From JAFIHK01 sp041441455 (GTDB lineage: Bacteria; Bacteroidota; Bacteroidia; Bacteroidales; UBA932), in the NCBI GenBank assembly GCA_041441455.1, contig JASDTB010000063.1:1-15913 (forward strand): DNA of 15,913 nt, given 5' to 3'. Position 1 is the first letter of the stretch; each line of letters starts with the position of its first letter. The notes beneath the pieces were generated by a model that saw only the letters and a program-made list of their open reading frames with translations, was not told where the DNA came from and did no database searches. Positions 1 through 6,730 of this stretch are shown piece by piece. The translations under genes and the position numbers were made by a program.

Positions 1-54
1 TAGAGCACTACACTGATAATGTAGGGGTCAGCGGTTCAACTCCGCTCGGGACTA
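1..54 (+). tRNA. tRNA-Ile(GAT), 5' end cut by window edge
   Basis: This is the 3' portion of a tRNA. The anticodon stem is 8-12 paired with 20-24, the seven-base loop is 13-19, and the anticodon GAT is at 15-17. The T-arm is 30-46 with a TTCAACT loop, the 3' acceptor strand is 47-53 and the discriminator A is 54. CCA is not encoded. The 5' acceptor strand and most of the D-arm lie before the window. It sits 12 bases before a tRNA-Ala(TGC), the same Ile-Ala pair usually found in the 16S-23S spacer of rRNA operons, but no rRNA sequence is visible here. Confidence 0.93.
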
Positions 55-66
55 CAATCATACAAC

Positions 67-240
67 GGGGGATTAGCTCAGTTGGCTNNNNNNNNNNNNN
101 NNNNNNNNNNNNNNNNNNNNNNNNNNNNNNNNNNNNNNNNNNNNNNNNNNNNNNNNNNNNNNNNNNNNNNNNNNNNNNNNNNNNNNNAGAGCACTTGCTT
201 TGCAAGCAAGGGGTCAAGGGTTCGACTCCCTTATTCTCCA
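67..240 (+). tRNA. tRNA-Ala(TGC), interrupted by a 100-N assembly gap
   Basis: The 5' part (67-87: acceptor strand and half the D-arm) and the 3' part (188-240: end of D-arm, anticodon arm, T-arm, acceptor strand, discriminator A) are separated by Ns. Joined without the Ns they give 74 bases, identical to the intact tRNA-Ala at 280-353. The anticodon TGC is at 201-203 in a TTTGCAA loop. Either this is one gene with a false gap, or the two halves belong to different copies of a repeated tRNA-Ala and the true sequence between them is missing. Confidence 0.85.
88..187. other. Assembly gap of exactly 100 Ns
   Basis: The run of 100 Ns begins after base 21 of a tRNA-Ala and ends where base 22 of the same tRNA would follow. 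A round number of Ns is conventionally a scaffold join of unknown length. The join falls in a sequence repeated perfectly less than 100 bases downstream, so the assembler probably broke on the tRNA-Ala repeat. Extra tandem tRNA copies, or even an rRNA operon, could be hidden here. Confidence 0.97.
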
Positions 241-241
241 C

Positions 242-271
242 AAAAGAGGTTGTGAAAACAATCTCTTTTTT
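242..271 (+). terminator. Rho-independent terminator after first tRNA-Ala
   Basis: A 12-bp stem (242-253 with 258-269, one G-T wobble) is closed by a GAAA tetraloop. The 3' arm ends in a T run reaching 271. It starts just after the tRNA-Ala discriminator base. The A-rich 5' arm means it could also act on the opposite strand. Confidence 0.88.
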
Positions 272-279
272 CTAATTCT

Positions 280-353
280 GGGGGATTAGCTCAGTTGGCT
301 AGAGCACTTGCTTTGCAAGCAAGGGGTCAAGGGTTCGACTCCCTTATTCTCCA
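280..353 (+). tRNA. tRNA-Ala(TGC), intact
   Basis: A complete 74-base cloverleaf. The acceptor strands 280-286 and 346-352 pair fully, with two G-U pairs. The anticodon stem is 307-311 with 319-323, the loop is TTTGCAA and the anticodon TGC is at 314-316. The T-arm is 329-345 and the discriminator A is 353. CCA is not encoded. It is identical to the two halves flanking the N gap. Confidence 0.97.
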
Positions 354-370
354 CAGGATGTTCGAGTTTA

Positions 371-401
371 GAGACTATACTTTTGTATGGTCTCTTTTTT
401 T
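371..401 (+). terminator. Rho-independent terminator after second tRNA-Ala
   Basis: A 10-bp stem (371-380 with 385-394, one T-G wobble) has a TTTT loop and is followed by a run of Ts to 400. It lies 17 bases past the tRNA-Ala and insulates the DUF4199 gene, so that gene needs its own promoter within 402-461. I could not identify that promoter with confidence. Confidence 0.87.
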
Positions 402-461
402 ATACTCTCAAAATAAACATTTTGTCTATATAATAGTTGTAGTGTTGTTAAACACATTTGT

Positions 462-944
462 ATGAAAAAATACGTTTCGAAACTAGAAGTTAAGTGGGCT
501 CTGATTTTTGTTCTGGCTCAACTGCTTTGGATGGTTTTTGAAAAGATGATGGGTTGGCACGACAAACATATAGAGGTTCAGGAGATCTATACAAATCTTT
601 TTGCTGTTGTTGCTATAGCTATCTATCTTTTTGCGCTACTCGAAAAGAGAAATGAGTGGACAGATTCTCCATTTGGTTGGAAAGAGGGATTCTTTACAGG
701 AATGTCGATAACTATAATTGTGACAATCTTGGCTCCGTTTACTCAATACGTTGTTAATACTGCAATCACTCCTGATTATTTCGACAATATTATAAACTAT
801 TCTGTTGAATCTTTGGGCAAGGACAGAGCCGAAATGGAGGCAATGTTCAACCTTAAAAACTACATAATGATGGCAGTTATAGGTGCTTTCGTAATGGGTA
901 CTATAACATCTGCAATTATTGCAATTTTCACTCGAAAAAAATAA
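462..944 (+). CDS. DUF4199-family four-helix inner-membrane protein
   Basis: A 160-residue integral membrane protein of unknown function. Four hydrophobic segments are visible at about residues 12-30, 43-61, 77-99 and 133-156. A polar loop (about 100-131) lies between helices 3 and 4, and the C-terminus is basic (TRKK). Size, helix pattern and the WKEGFFTG segment before helix 3 fit DUF4199, a family largely confined to Bacteroidota with no assigned biochemical role. There is no cleavable signal peptide; the first helix is preceded by a lysine-rich stretch. It lies alone between terminators at 371-401 and 952-996, so it is probably monocistronic. The family call rests on my recognition of the sequence; the membrane nature is directly visible. 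Confidence 0.84.
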   Translation: MKKYVSKLEVKWALIFVLAQLLWMVFEKMMGWHDKHIEVQEIYTNLFAVVAIAIYLFALLEKRNEWTDSPFGWKEGFFTGMSITIIVTILAPFTQYVVNTAITPDYFDNIINYSVESLGKDRAEMEAMFNLKNYIMMAVIGAFVMGTITSAIIAIFTRKK

Positions 945-951
945 TAAAAAC

Positions 952-996
952 ACACCCTTGTAATTATCAGATATTCAAGGGTGTATTTCTGTTTTT
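952..996 (+). terminator. Rho-independent terminator after the DUF4199 gene
   Basis: A perfect 9-bp stem (952-960 with 976-984) with a 15-base loop is followed by a T-rich stretch ending in five Ts (992-996). It begins seven bases after the DUF4199 stop codon. Confidence 0.85.
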
Positions 997-1066
997 GCAC
1001 TTTTGGTTTGTGTTTCTTGTCTTATTTGAATATCTTAGCGCGGTAATAGCTAAAACGATATTTTTT

Positions 1067-2539
1067 ATGACAAGAAGAATTAATTGCTTTATCCCATACC
1101 AAGACAAGGTACAGGTAGCGGAAACAGTGAAAGGGCTTCAAGAAGCCGGATTGGTAAACAAGATTTATCTCTTGACTACCGAGTCCGAATCTGAGGTGTT
1201 GGAAGGTTGTGAACTTTTAAGGGTAGATTCTCTAAAATGCACACCCGCAATTAAGAAGATTGCCGAAAGATCAGACGCGGACTTCTCATTGATTTACACA
1301 AAAGAATCTACATTGGTTCTTGGTATGTTTGCATTGGAAAGAATGGTTAAACTTGCCGAAGATACTAATGCTGCAATGCTCTATGCCGACCATTATCAAA
1401 TTATTGATGGAGTAAAAAAGGCTAGCCCAGTAATTACTTATCAATTCGGAAGTCTAAGAGATGACTTCAATTTTGGTTCTGTTCTTCTTTATAAAGCTTC
1501 TGTTGTTAAAGAGGCTGCAGCTAAGATGTCTGTTGATTACAAATTTGCAGCTCTTTATGATTTAAGACTTAAAGCTTCTCAACTTGGTGATTTAGTTCAT
1601 ATTAATGAATATCTTTACACCGAAGTTGAACAAGATACAAGAAAATCTGGTGAAAAGATTTTTGACTATGTTGATCCTAAAAACAGAGGTGTTCAAATTG
1701 AGATGGAAGCTGCTTGTACTGAGCATCTAAAAGCTATCGGAGGTTATCTTGAACCTAAATTTAAGCACATTGAGTTCAGCGAAGGTAACTTCGAATTCGA
1801 AGCTTCAGTAATTATCCCTGTTTTCAATAGAATTAAAACGATTGAAGATGCAATTAAGTCTGTGCTAATGCAAAAGACTAATTTCAAATTCAATCTTATT
1901 ATTATAGACAACCACTCTACCGATGGTACATTTGAGGCTATCGAAAAATATACTTCAGATGAGAGATTGATTCACCTTGTTCCAGAGCGCAAAGATTTAG
2001 GAATCGGAGGTTGCTGGAATTATGGTGTTCACCATTCAAAGTGTGGTAAGTTTGCTGTTCAATTAGATAGCGACGATGTATACTCTGATGAGAACACTCT
2101 TCAAAAAGTTGTTGACTCATTCTATGAGCAAAACTGCGCAATGGTAGTTGGTACTTATATGATGACTAACTTCAAGATGGAGATGATAGCTCCTGGTATT
2201 ATTGATCATAAAGAGTGGACTCCAGATAATGGTCGTAACAATGCTCTAAGAATTAATGGTCTAGGTGCTCCTAGAGCTTTCTATACTCCAGTTCTTAGAT
2301 CAGTTAAAGTTCCGAACACTAGCTATGGTGAAGATTATGCACTTGGTTTGAATATCTCTAGAGAGTATCAAATTGGTCGTATTTATGATGTGCTTTATCA
2401 TTGCCGTCGTTGGGATGAGAACTCTGATGCTTCATTGGACATCGTAAAAATGAATGCGCATAACACATATAAAGACAGAATTCGTACGTGGGAGCTTCAA
2501 GCTCGTATTTCTCAAAACAAGAAAAACGCTGCAAAATAG
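1067..2539 (+). CDS. Two-module glycosyltransferase with C-terminal GT2 domain
   Basis: A 490-residue protein, probably cytoplasmic (no signal peptide or membrane helix from this start). The C-terminal half, from about residue 245, is a clear GT-A/GT2 catalytic domain. It has the SVIIPVFNR opening, a nucleotide-binding IIIDNHSTDGT segment, the metal-binding LDSDD motif near residues 332-336, and a late GEDYALGL segment where GT2 enzymes carry the acceptor-side acidic residues. The N-terminal 240 residues look like a second, degenerate nucleotide-sugar domain (FIPYQDK start, LYADHYQI near the middle). I chose the ATG at 1067; the frame is open further upstream to a TTG at 995, but that overlaps the terminator T tract and adds a hydrophobic stretch that looks like non-coding sequence. 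It is the first gene of a five-gene operon, with 5 bases before the next ATG. Donor and acceptor sugars cannot be read from the sequence. Confidence 0.88.
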   Translation: MTRRINCFIPYQDKVQVAETVKGLQEAGLVNKIYLLTTESESEVLEGCELLRVDSLKCTPAIKKIAERSDADFSLIYTKESTLVLGMFALERMVKLAEDTNAAMLYADHYQIIDGVKKASPVITYQFGSLRDDFNFGSVLLYKASVVKEAAAKMSVDYKFAALYDLRLKASQLGDLVHINEYLYTEVEQDTRKSGEKIFDYVDPKNRGVQIEMEAACTEHLKAIGGYLEPKFKHIEFSEGNFEFEASVIIPVFNRIKTIEDAIKSVLMQKTNFKFNLIIIDNHSTDGTFEAIEKYTSDERLIHLVPERKDLGIGGCWNYGVHHSKCGKFAVQLDSDDVYSDENTLQKVVDSFYEQNCAMVVGTYMMTNFKMEMIAPGIIDHKEWTPDNGRNNALRINGLGAPRAFYTPVLRSVKVPNTSYGEDYALGLNISREYQIGRIYDVLYHCRRWDENSDASLDIVKMNAHNTYKDRIRTWELQARISQNKKNAAK

Positions 2540-2544
2540 TTCCT

Positions 2545-3507
2545 ATGTCTGATCTTAATTGTAAATCGCTTGCTGCTCTTTTTGAAGAGCAGCTTGCTTC
2601 ATGGGAGCAAGCCGGCAATAACTACAAAGCGCTGGAAGGTGTAGTTGTAAAAGAAGTTAATGTAGACGGATTCCCTTTCAAAGTTCAATTCAACCCTGCA
2701 AGAATCGTCTCTTCTGCTGCTAAAGTAGACACGAAATCGATTCAGGAGCGTAAATGTTTTCTCTGCAAGGAGAACCGCCCTGCAGTACAGAAGGGGCTTG
2801 ACTATATCTATAATGGAGAGGTAGACAATCCCTACACTGTCTTAATTAATCCGTTTCCAATTTTTCCACGCCATTTAACTATTCCTCTGCTTAAGCATCA
2901 AGATCAACTTATTCAAGGCAGAATCGGAGCTATGCTAGATTTGGCAAAAATTCTTGATGGTTACACTCTGTTTTATAATGGGCCAAAGTGTGGTGCATCT
3001 GCTCCAGACCATTTCCATTTTCAGGCGGGTAACAAAGGGTTTTTACCTATAGAAAATGAGCTCTCTAGTCTTCCAAAGGATGTTATTTTTGAGAGCGAAG
3101 CTTCAAAAATGTATGTCGTTAAATCGGGAATTAACGGAATTATTGCGATAGAGAGTAGCAGTAAAGAGGAGTGTGAAAATCTTTTCGAAAAGCTCTACTC
3201 TGCTTTAGAGACTCCTCAAGGAGAGGTTGAACCAATGCTGAATATTCTTACTTGGTTCGACGGCTCTGTTTGGAAAATCGCAACTTATATGAGAATTAAA
3301 CACCGCCCATCGCACTATTTTGCCGAGGGTGACGCTAATATTCTATTGAGCCCTGCTTCGGTAGATCTTGGTGGAGTTCTGATTACTCCGCTAGAAAAAG
3401 ACTTTGTAAAAATCGGAGAAAAGGAGATCAGAGAGATTTTGGGAGAGGTTTTGATGTCGTTTGATGATCTCGCTGCTCTAGCTGCTAAAATCATTAAAAC
3501 GCTATAA
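2545..3507 (+). CDS. DUF4922 protein, HIT/GalT-like nucleotidyltransferase or phosphorylase fold
   Basis: A 320-residue cytoplasmic protein. Visible motifs fit the HIT superfamily branch containing galactose-1-phosphate uridylyltransferase, Ap4A phosphorylase and GDP-L-galactose phosphorylase: a CFLC pair at 71-74 (possible metal site) followed by RP; an NPFPIFPRHLTIP segment at 102-114, where these enzymes bind the nucleotide; and a GASAPDHFHFQAG segment with the H-x-H-x-Q active-site motif at 156-160, H158 being the expected nucleophile. The substrate is unknown. The ATG at 2545 is preferred over a GTG at 2488 that overlaps the previous gene. It sits between the glycosyltransferase (5 bases) and the SpoIID-like gene (1 base), suggesting a sugar-nucleotide step tied to cell-wall sugars. 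That role is inference. Confidence 0.84.
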   Translation: MSDLNCKSLAALFEEQLASWEQAGNNYKALEGVVVKEVNVDGFPFKVQFNPARIVSSAAKVDTKSIQERKCFLCKENRPAVQKGLDYIYNGEVDNPYTVLINPFPIFPRHLTIPLLKHQDQLIQGRIGAMLDLAKILDGYTLFYNGPKCGASAPDHFHFQAGNKGFLPIENELSSLPKDVIFESEASKMYVVKSGINGIIAIESSSKEECENLFEKLYSALETPQGEVEPMLNILTWFDGSVWKIATYMRIKHRPSHYFAEGDANILLSPASVDLGGVLITPLEKDFVKIGEKEIREILGEVLMSFDDLAALAAKIIKTL

Positions 3508-3508
3508 A

Positions 3509-4822
3509 ATGAACACAGAACCAAAAGTAAGCGTAGGTATAATGTTCGAGCCTCAGATCGTCTTTGTTCTAGGTGGTGAATATTTGTCGGAAGGTAAAAG
3601 TTATTCTGGAGAACAACGTCTCTTTGTGAGTGACGGCAAGGTCTCTTTCAATGGTAATCTTTACGATGAGTTGCTTTTTGAGCCAGTTAAGGCTGAAAGC
3701 ATTTTTGAATTGAAGGATGTAACTATTGGAATCAATTTTCACTGGGAGAGAAAGGAGAATCAATCCTTCTCAGGTTCGGTGAAGTTTATCGTAGAAGACG
3801 GCAAGATTACAGCTGTGAATGTACTAAGTGTGGAGGATTATTTAACCTCTGTTATCTCTTCGGAGATGAGTGCAACAGCTTCACTTGAGCTTCTGAAGGC
3901 TCATGCGGTGATCTCAAGATCTTGGCTTCTTGCTCAAATTCAAAAAAATAAAGAGATTGTAGAATCTAAACAAGAGTATTCAACTATGGTTGTTACCGAA
4001 GATGAGCTTGTTAGATGGTACGATCGTGAAGATCATACAAGATTTGATATTTGTGCCGATGACCATTGTCAGCGCTATCAAGGAGTTACTAGAGCTTCGA
4101 CATCGATCGTTAGAGATGCAATTGCTCAGACCAGAGGTCTGCTTTTGATGTCTGACGGTAAGATTTGTGATGCTCGCTACTCAAAAAGCTGTGGTGGAGC
4201 ATTTGAAGAGTTTCAGTATTGCTGGGAGGATATAAAATATCCTTATCTTGTTAAGCAGCGCGATAGCAAAACAGAGACTGAGCTTCCTGACCTTACAATT
4301 GAGGAGGAGGCAGAAAAATGGATTCTCTCTTCGCCAGAATCGTTCTGTAACACGACAGACAAGGAGATATTGTCTCAAGTATTGAATCATTACGACCAGG
4401 AGACAGTGAATTTTTATAGATGGACTCAGGAGTATTCTCAAAAAGAGTTGTCTGCATTAATTCTTAAGAGATCGGGTGTTGATTATGGCGACATCCTGGA
4501 TTTGATTCCTGTAGAGAGGGGAACTTCGGGCAGACTTGTGAAACTAAAGATTATAGGAACAAAGAAGACTAAAACAATAGGTAAGGAGCTGGAGATTAGA
4601 AGAACTCTGTCAGAGTCGCATCTTTATAGCTCTGCTTTTGTTGTTGAAAAGGTTGGTAATGAGAATGGTGCTCCTCAGAAATTTGTCCTTAAAGGTGCTG
4701 GATGGGGCCATGGTGTTGGTCTTTGCCAAATTGGTGCAGCTGTAATGGGCGAAAAGGGTTACAAGTTCGATGAGATCTTATTGCACTACTTTGTGGGTGC
4801 TTCTCTGGAAAAATTGTATTAG
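3509..4822 (+). CDS. SpoIID/LytB-domain protein (probable peptidoglycan glycan-strand enzyme)
   Basis: A 437-residue SpoIID/LytB (amidase-enhancer family) protein. The core begins at the VEDYLTSVISSEM segment, with E119 where SpoIID lytic transglycosylases carry the catalytic glutamate, and continues through LLKAHAVISRSW. It then has a Cys/His-containing region (ICADDHCQRYQGV) and a YSKSCGGAFEE segment. It closes with GWGHGVGLCQ (398-407), the family's C-terminal signature. SpoIID of Bacillus cleaves denuded glycan strands, and LytB enhances amidase activity. No signal peptide is visible: the N-terminus is polar and runs directly into beta-strand-like sequence. That is odd for an enzyme that should meet peptidoglycan, and may mean it acts on imported fragments or leaves by another route. 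The spacing of 1 base after the DUF4922 gene implies translational coupling. Confidence 0.88.
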   Translation: MNTEPKVSVGIMFEPQIVFVLGGEYLSEGKSYSGEQRLFVSDGKVSFNGNLYDELLFEPVKAESIFELKDVTIGINFHWERKENQSFSGSVKFIVEDGKITAVNVLSVEDYLTSVISSEMSATASLELLKAHAVISRSWLLAQIQKNKEIVESKQEYSTMVVTEDELVRWYDREDHTRFDICADDHCQRYQGVTRASTSIVRDAIAQTRGLLLMSDGKICDARYSKSCGGAFEEFQYCWEDIKYPYLVKQRDSKTETELPDLTIEEEAEKWILSSPESFCNTTDKEILSQVLNHYDQETVNFYRWTQEYSQKELSALILKRSGVDYGDILDLIPVERGTSGRLVKLKIIGTKKTKTIGKELEIRRTLSESHLYSSAFVVEKVGNENGAPQKFVLKGAGWGHGVGLCQIGAAVMGEKGYKFDEILLHYFVGASLEKLY

Positions 4823-4843
4823 GAAATTTTAAACTATAAACAG

Positions 4844-6712
4844 ATGAAGAATAAGAAGACTTCTCCCTGGGCGTGGATACCTACGTTGTATTTTGCGCAA
4901 GGGCTACCGTATGTTGCCGTAATGACAATTTCGGTGATTATGTATAAGAGGCTCGGTATTTCTAATGCCGATATTGCTCTCTATACCAGTTGGCTATACC
5001 TTCCTTGGGTAATTAAGCCGTTTTGGAGTCCTTTTGTGGATCTGTTAAAGACTAAAAGATGGTGGGTTGTTGCAATGCAGCTTCTTGTTGGGGCTGGTCT
5101 TGCCGGTATTGCCTTTACCATTCCTGTCGATAACTTCTTCCAGATAACTCTGGCGATATTTTGGCTGATTGGTTTCAGTTCTGCCACACATGATATTGCC
5201 GCTGATGGTTTTTACATGCTTGCACTGGATTCTCATTCCCAGTCTATGTATGTGGGTATCAGAAGCACTTTTTATCGAGTAGCAACCATCGCAGGCCAAG
5301 GCCTGCTGATTATTATTGCTGGTGCGCTTGAATCTAGCACTGGTATTAAACCAGCCTCAATTGATGTTAACGCTGGCCCTCAGTATTCAAATACTATTGT
5401 TCTTCCTGCTCAGGATAGTGCTTTGCAAAATGCGCTTCCTCCTCAGACTGCCGAATTTGCCTTCGAACTTACCCCGTCTGTGGTTAATCTGAGCACTAAT
5501 CCAATTCCTGCGGACTCTGCAGCAGTACTTAAAAAGTTTGCGATGGAGTATAACGTTGCTAATGGATTTATTGCAGAAGAGAAGAGTCACTCTAAAGAGG
5601 TAGGTGAATCTTGGTGGACATCGAATGTCTCTGAACCGTTGGGAGATTTTATTAAAAGAAATTTTGGTGCTGAAAACGCTGGAAAAGAGGTTCATAAATT
5701 GACTGGAAATTCAGCTTTAGTTGCTGTTAGATTGACTAAGGCTCCGGAAGAGGGTGAGAAGATAGTTCTTAATACTTCGTTTAATAAAGGTGATAAGAGT
5801 ATTTTCCTTGCTTACGGAGAGCGAATTGAATTTACATCTAAAAACTGGAATAAGCCTGCATATATCCTTGTGCAAGCCGATCCAAAGCTTACCGAAGAGG
5901 CTACAGCAAGCTTTAAAGGTGCTTCTGGAAATATCTCATTTGCTTGGTCGATGACCTTCTTTATCCTTGCTGGTTTCTTTATTGCGATATGTCTGTACCA
6001 TAGATTTATTCTGCCAAAACCTGCTGCCGATAAAGCTGCAAAAGATGTAACTGCATCAAATATTTTCAAAGAGTTCTTTGCAACTTTTGCATCGTTCTTT
6101 AAGAAGAAACAGATTTGGATTGCGATAGCGTTCATGCTTCTTTATAGATTCCCTGAGGCTCAGCTTGTAAAATTGATCTCTCCTTTCTTGCTCGATCCAA
6201 AAGAGATGGGTGGTCTTGGTTTGACTACTGGTGAAGTGGGCTTGGTGTATGGTACTATTGGTATCTTGGGTCTAACTCTTGGAGGTATTATCGGAGGTCT
6301 TGTTGCCGCTAAAGGTGGTCTTAAAAAATGGTTGTGGCCGATGGCTTGGAGTATCTCTTTGACATGTGCTACTTTTGTTTATCTGAGTGTATTCCAACCA
6401 GAAAGTCTGTTTGTAATCAATCTTTGTGTCTTTATTGAGCAGTTTGGTTATGGATTTGGATTTACTGCTTATATGTTGTTTATGATCTACTTCGCAGATG
6501 GGGAGCACAAAACTGCTCACTATGCGATTTGTACTGCCTTCATGGCTCTTGGTATGATGTTGCCTGGTATGGCTGCAGGATGGCTTCAAGAGCTTATCGG
6601 ATATAAGCACTTCTTCTATTGGATTATGATCTGCTGTGTAACAACGATTGTAGTTACTGCATTTATCAAGGTTGATCCGAAATTTGGTAGAAAAGAGGTT
6701 GCTGCTGAGTAA
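4844..6712 (+). CDS. ampG: AmpG-type MFS muropeptide permease with large periplasmic insert
   Basis: A 622-residue major facilitator protein. The start (WIPTLYFAQGLPY) and the SATHDIAADGFY segment in helix 4 are typical of AmpG, which imports GlcNAc-anhydroMurNAc peptides into the cytoplasm for recycling. Five helices precede about residue 162. A soluble stretch of roughly 200 residues follows, and transmembrane sequence resumes at about 365 (FAWSMTFFILAGFF). With the N-terminus inside, the loop after helix 5 is periplasmic. The insert is beta-rich, with a FTSKNWNKPAYILVQA segment resembling the NWN-containing strands of Ig-like and Calx-beta-like extracellular repeats. The C-terminal half (about 425-615) carries the remaining helices. 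Typical AmpG proteins are about 430-490 residues, so the insert explains the extra length. It lies 21 bases after spoIID-like and 18 before namZ, supporting a muropeptide salvage role. Confidence 0.88.
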   Translation: MKNKKTSPWAWIPTLYFAQGLPYVAVMTISVIMYKRLGISNADIALYTSWLYLPWVIKPFWSPFVDLLKTKRWWVVAMQLLVGAGLAGIAFTIPVDNFFQITLAIFWLIGFSSATHDIAADGFYMLALDSHSQSMYVGIRSTFYRVATIAGQGLLIIIAGALESSTGIKPASIDVNAGPQYSNTIVLPAQDSALQNALPPQTAEFAFELTPSVVNLSTNPIPADSAAVLKKFAMEYNVANGFIAEEKSHSKEVGESWWTSNVSEPLGDFIKRNFGAENAGKEVHKLTGNSALVAVRLTKAPEEGEKIVLNTSFNKGDKSIFLAYGERIEFTSKNWNKPAYILVQADPKLTEEATASFKGASGNISFAWSMTFFILAGFFIAICLYHRFILPKPAADKAAKDVTASNIFKEFFATFASFFKKKQIWIAIAFMLLYRFPEAQLVKLISPFLLDPKEMGGLGLTTGEVGLVYGTIGILGLTLGGIIGGLVAAKGGLKKWLWPMAWSISLTCATFVYLSVFQPESLFVINLCVFIEQFGYGFGFTAYMLFMIYFADGEHKTAHYAICTAFMALGMMLPGMAAGWLQELIGYKHFFYWIMICCVTTIVVTAFIKVDPKFGRKEVAAE

Positions 6713-6730
6713 CTCTACAAATGAATTGAA

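Noticed and set aside
8..241. Antisense open frame across the tRNA genes and Ns
   Set aside because: It is made of tRNA complement and unknown bases and carries no protein signal.
420..447. Possible Bacteroidota-type promoter before the DUF4199 gene (TTTTG at 420-424, TAGTGTTG at 440-447)
   Set aside because: The -7-like box has one mismatch to TAnnTTTG and the spacing of 15 is shorter than usual, so it is too weak to annotate.
636..953. Antisense open frame opposite the DUF4199 gene
   Set aside because: It is Cys/His/Ser-rich out-of-frame translation with no recognisable domain, lying entirely over a well-supported gene and its terminator.
995..1066. Upstream TTG start extending the glycosyltransferase by 24 residues
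   Set aside because: It begins inside the T tract of the preceding terminator and encodes a hydrophobic stretch unlike the family; the ATG at 1067 starts cleanly before the first domain strand.
2488..2544. GTG start for the DUF4922 gene
   Set aside because: It overlaps the glycosyltransferase by 52 bases and adds 19 residues read out of frame from its 3' end; the ATG at 2545 follows the stop by 5 bases.
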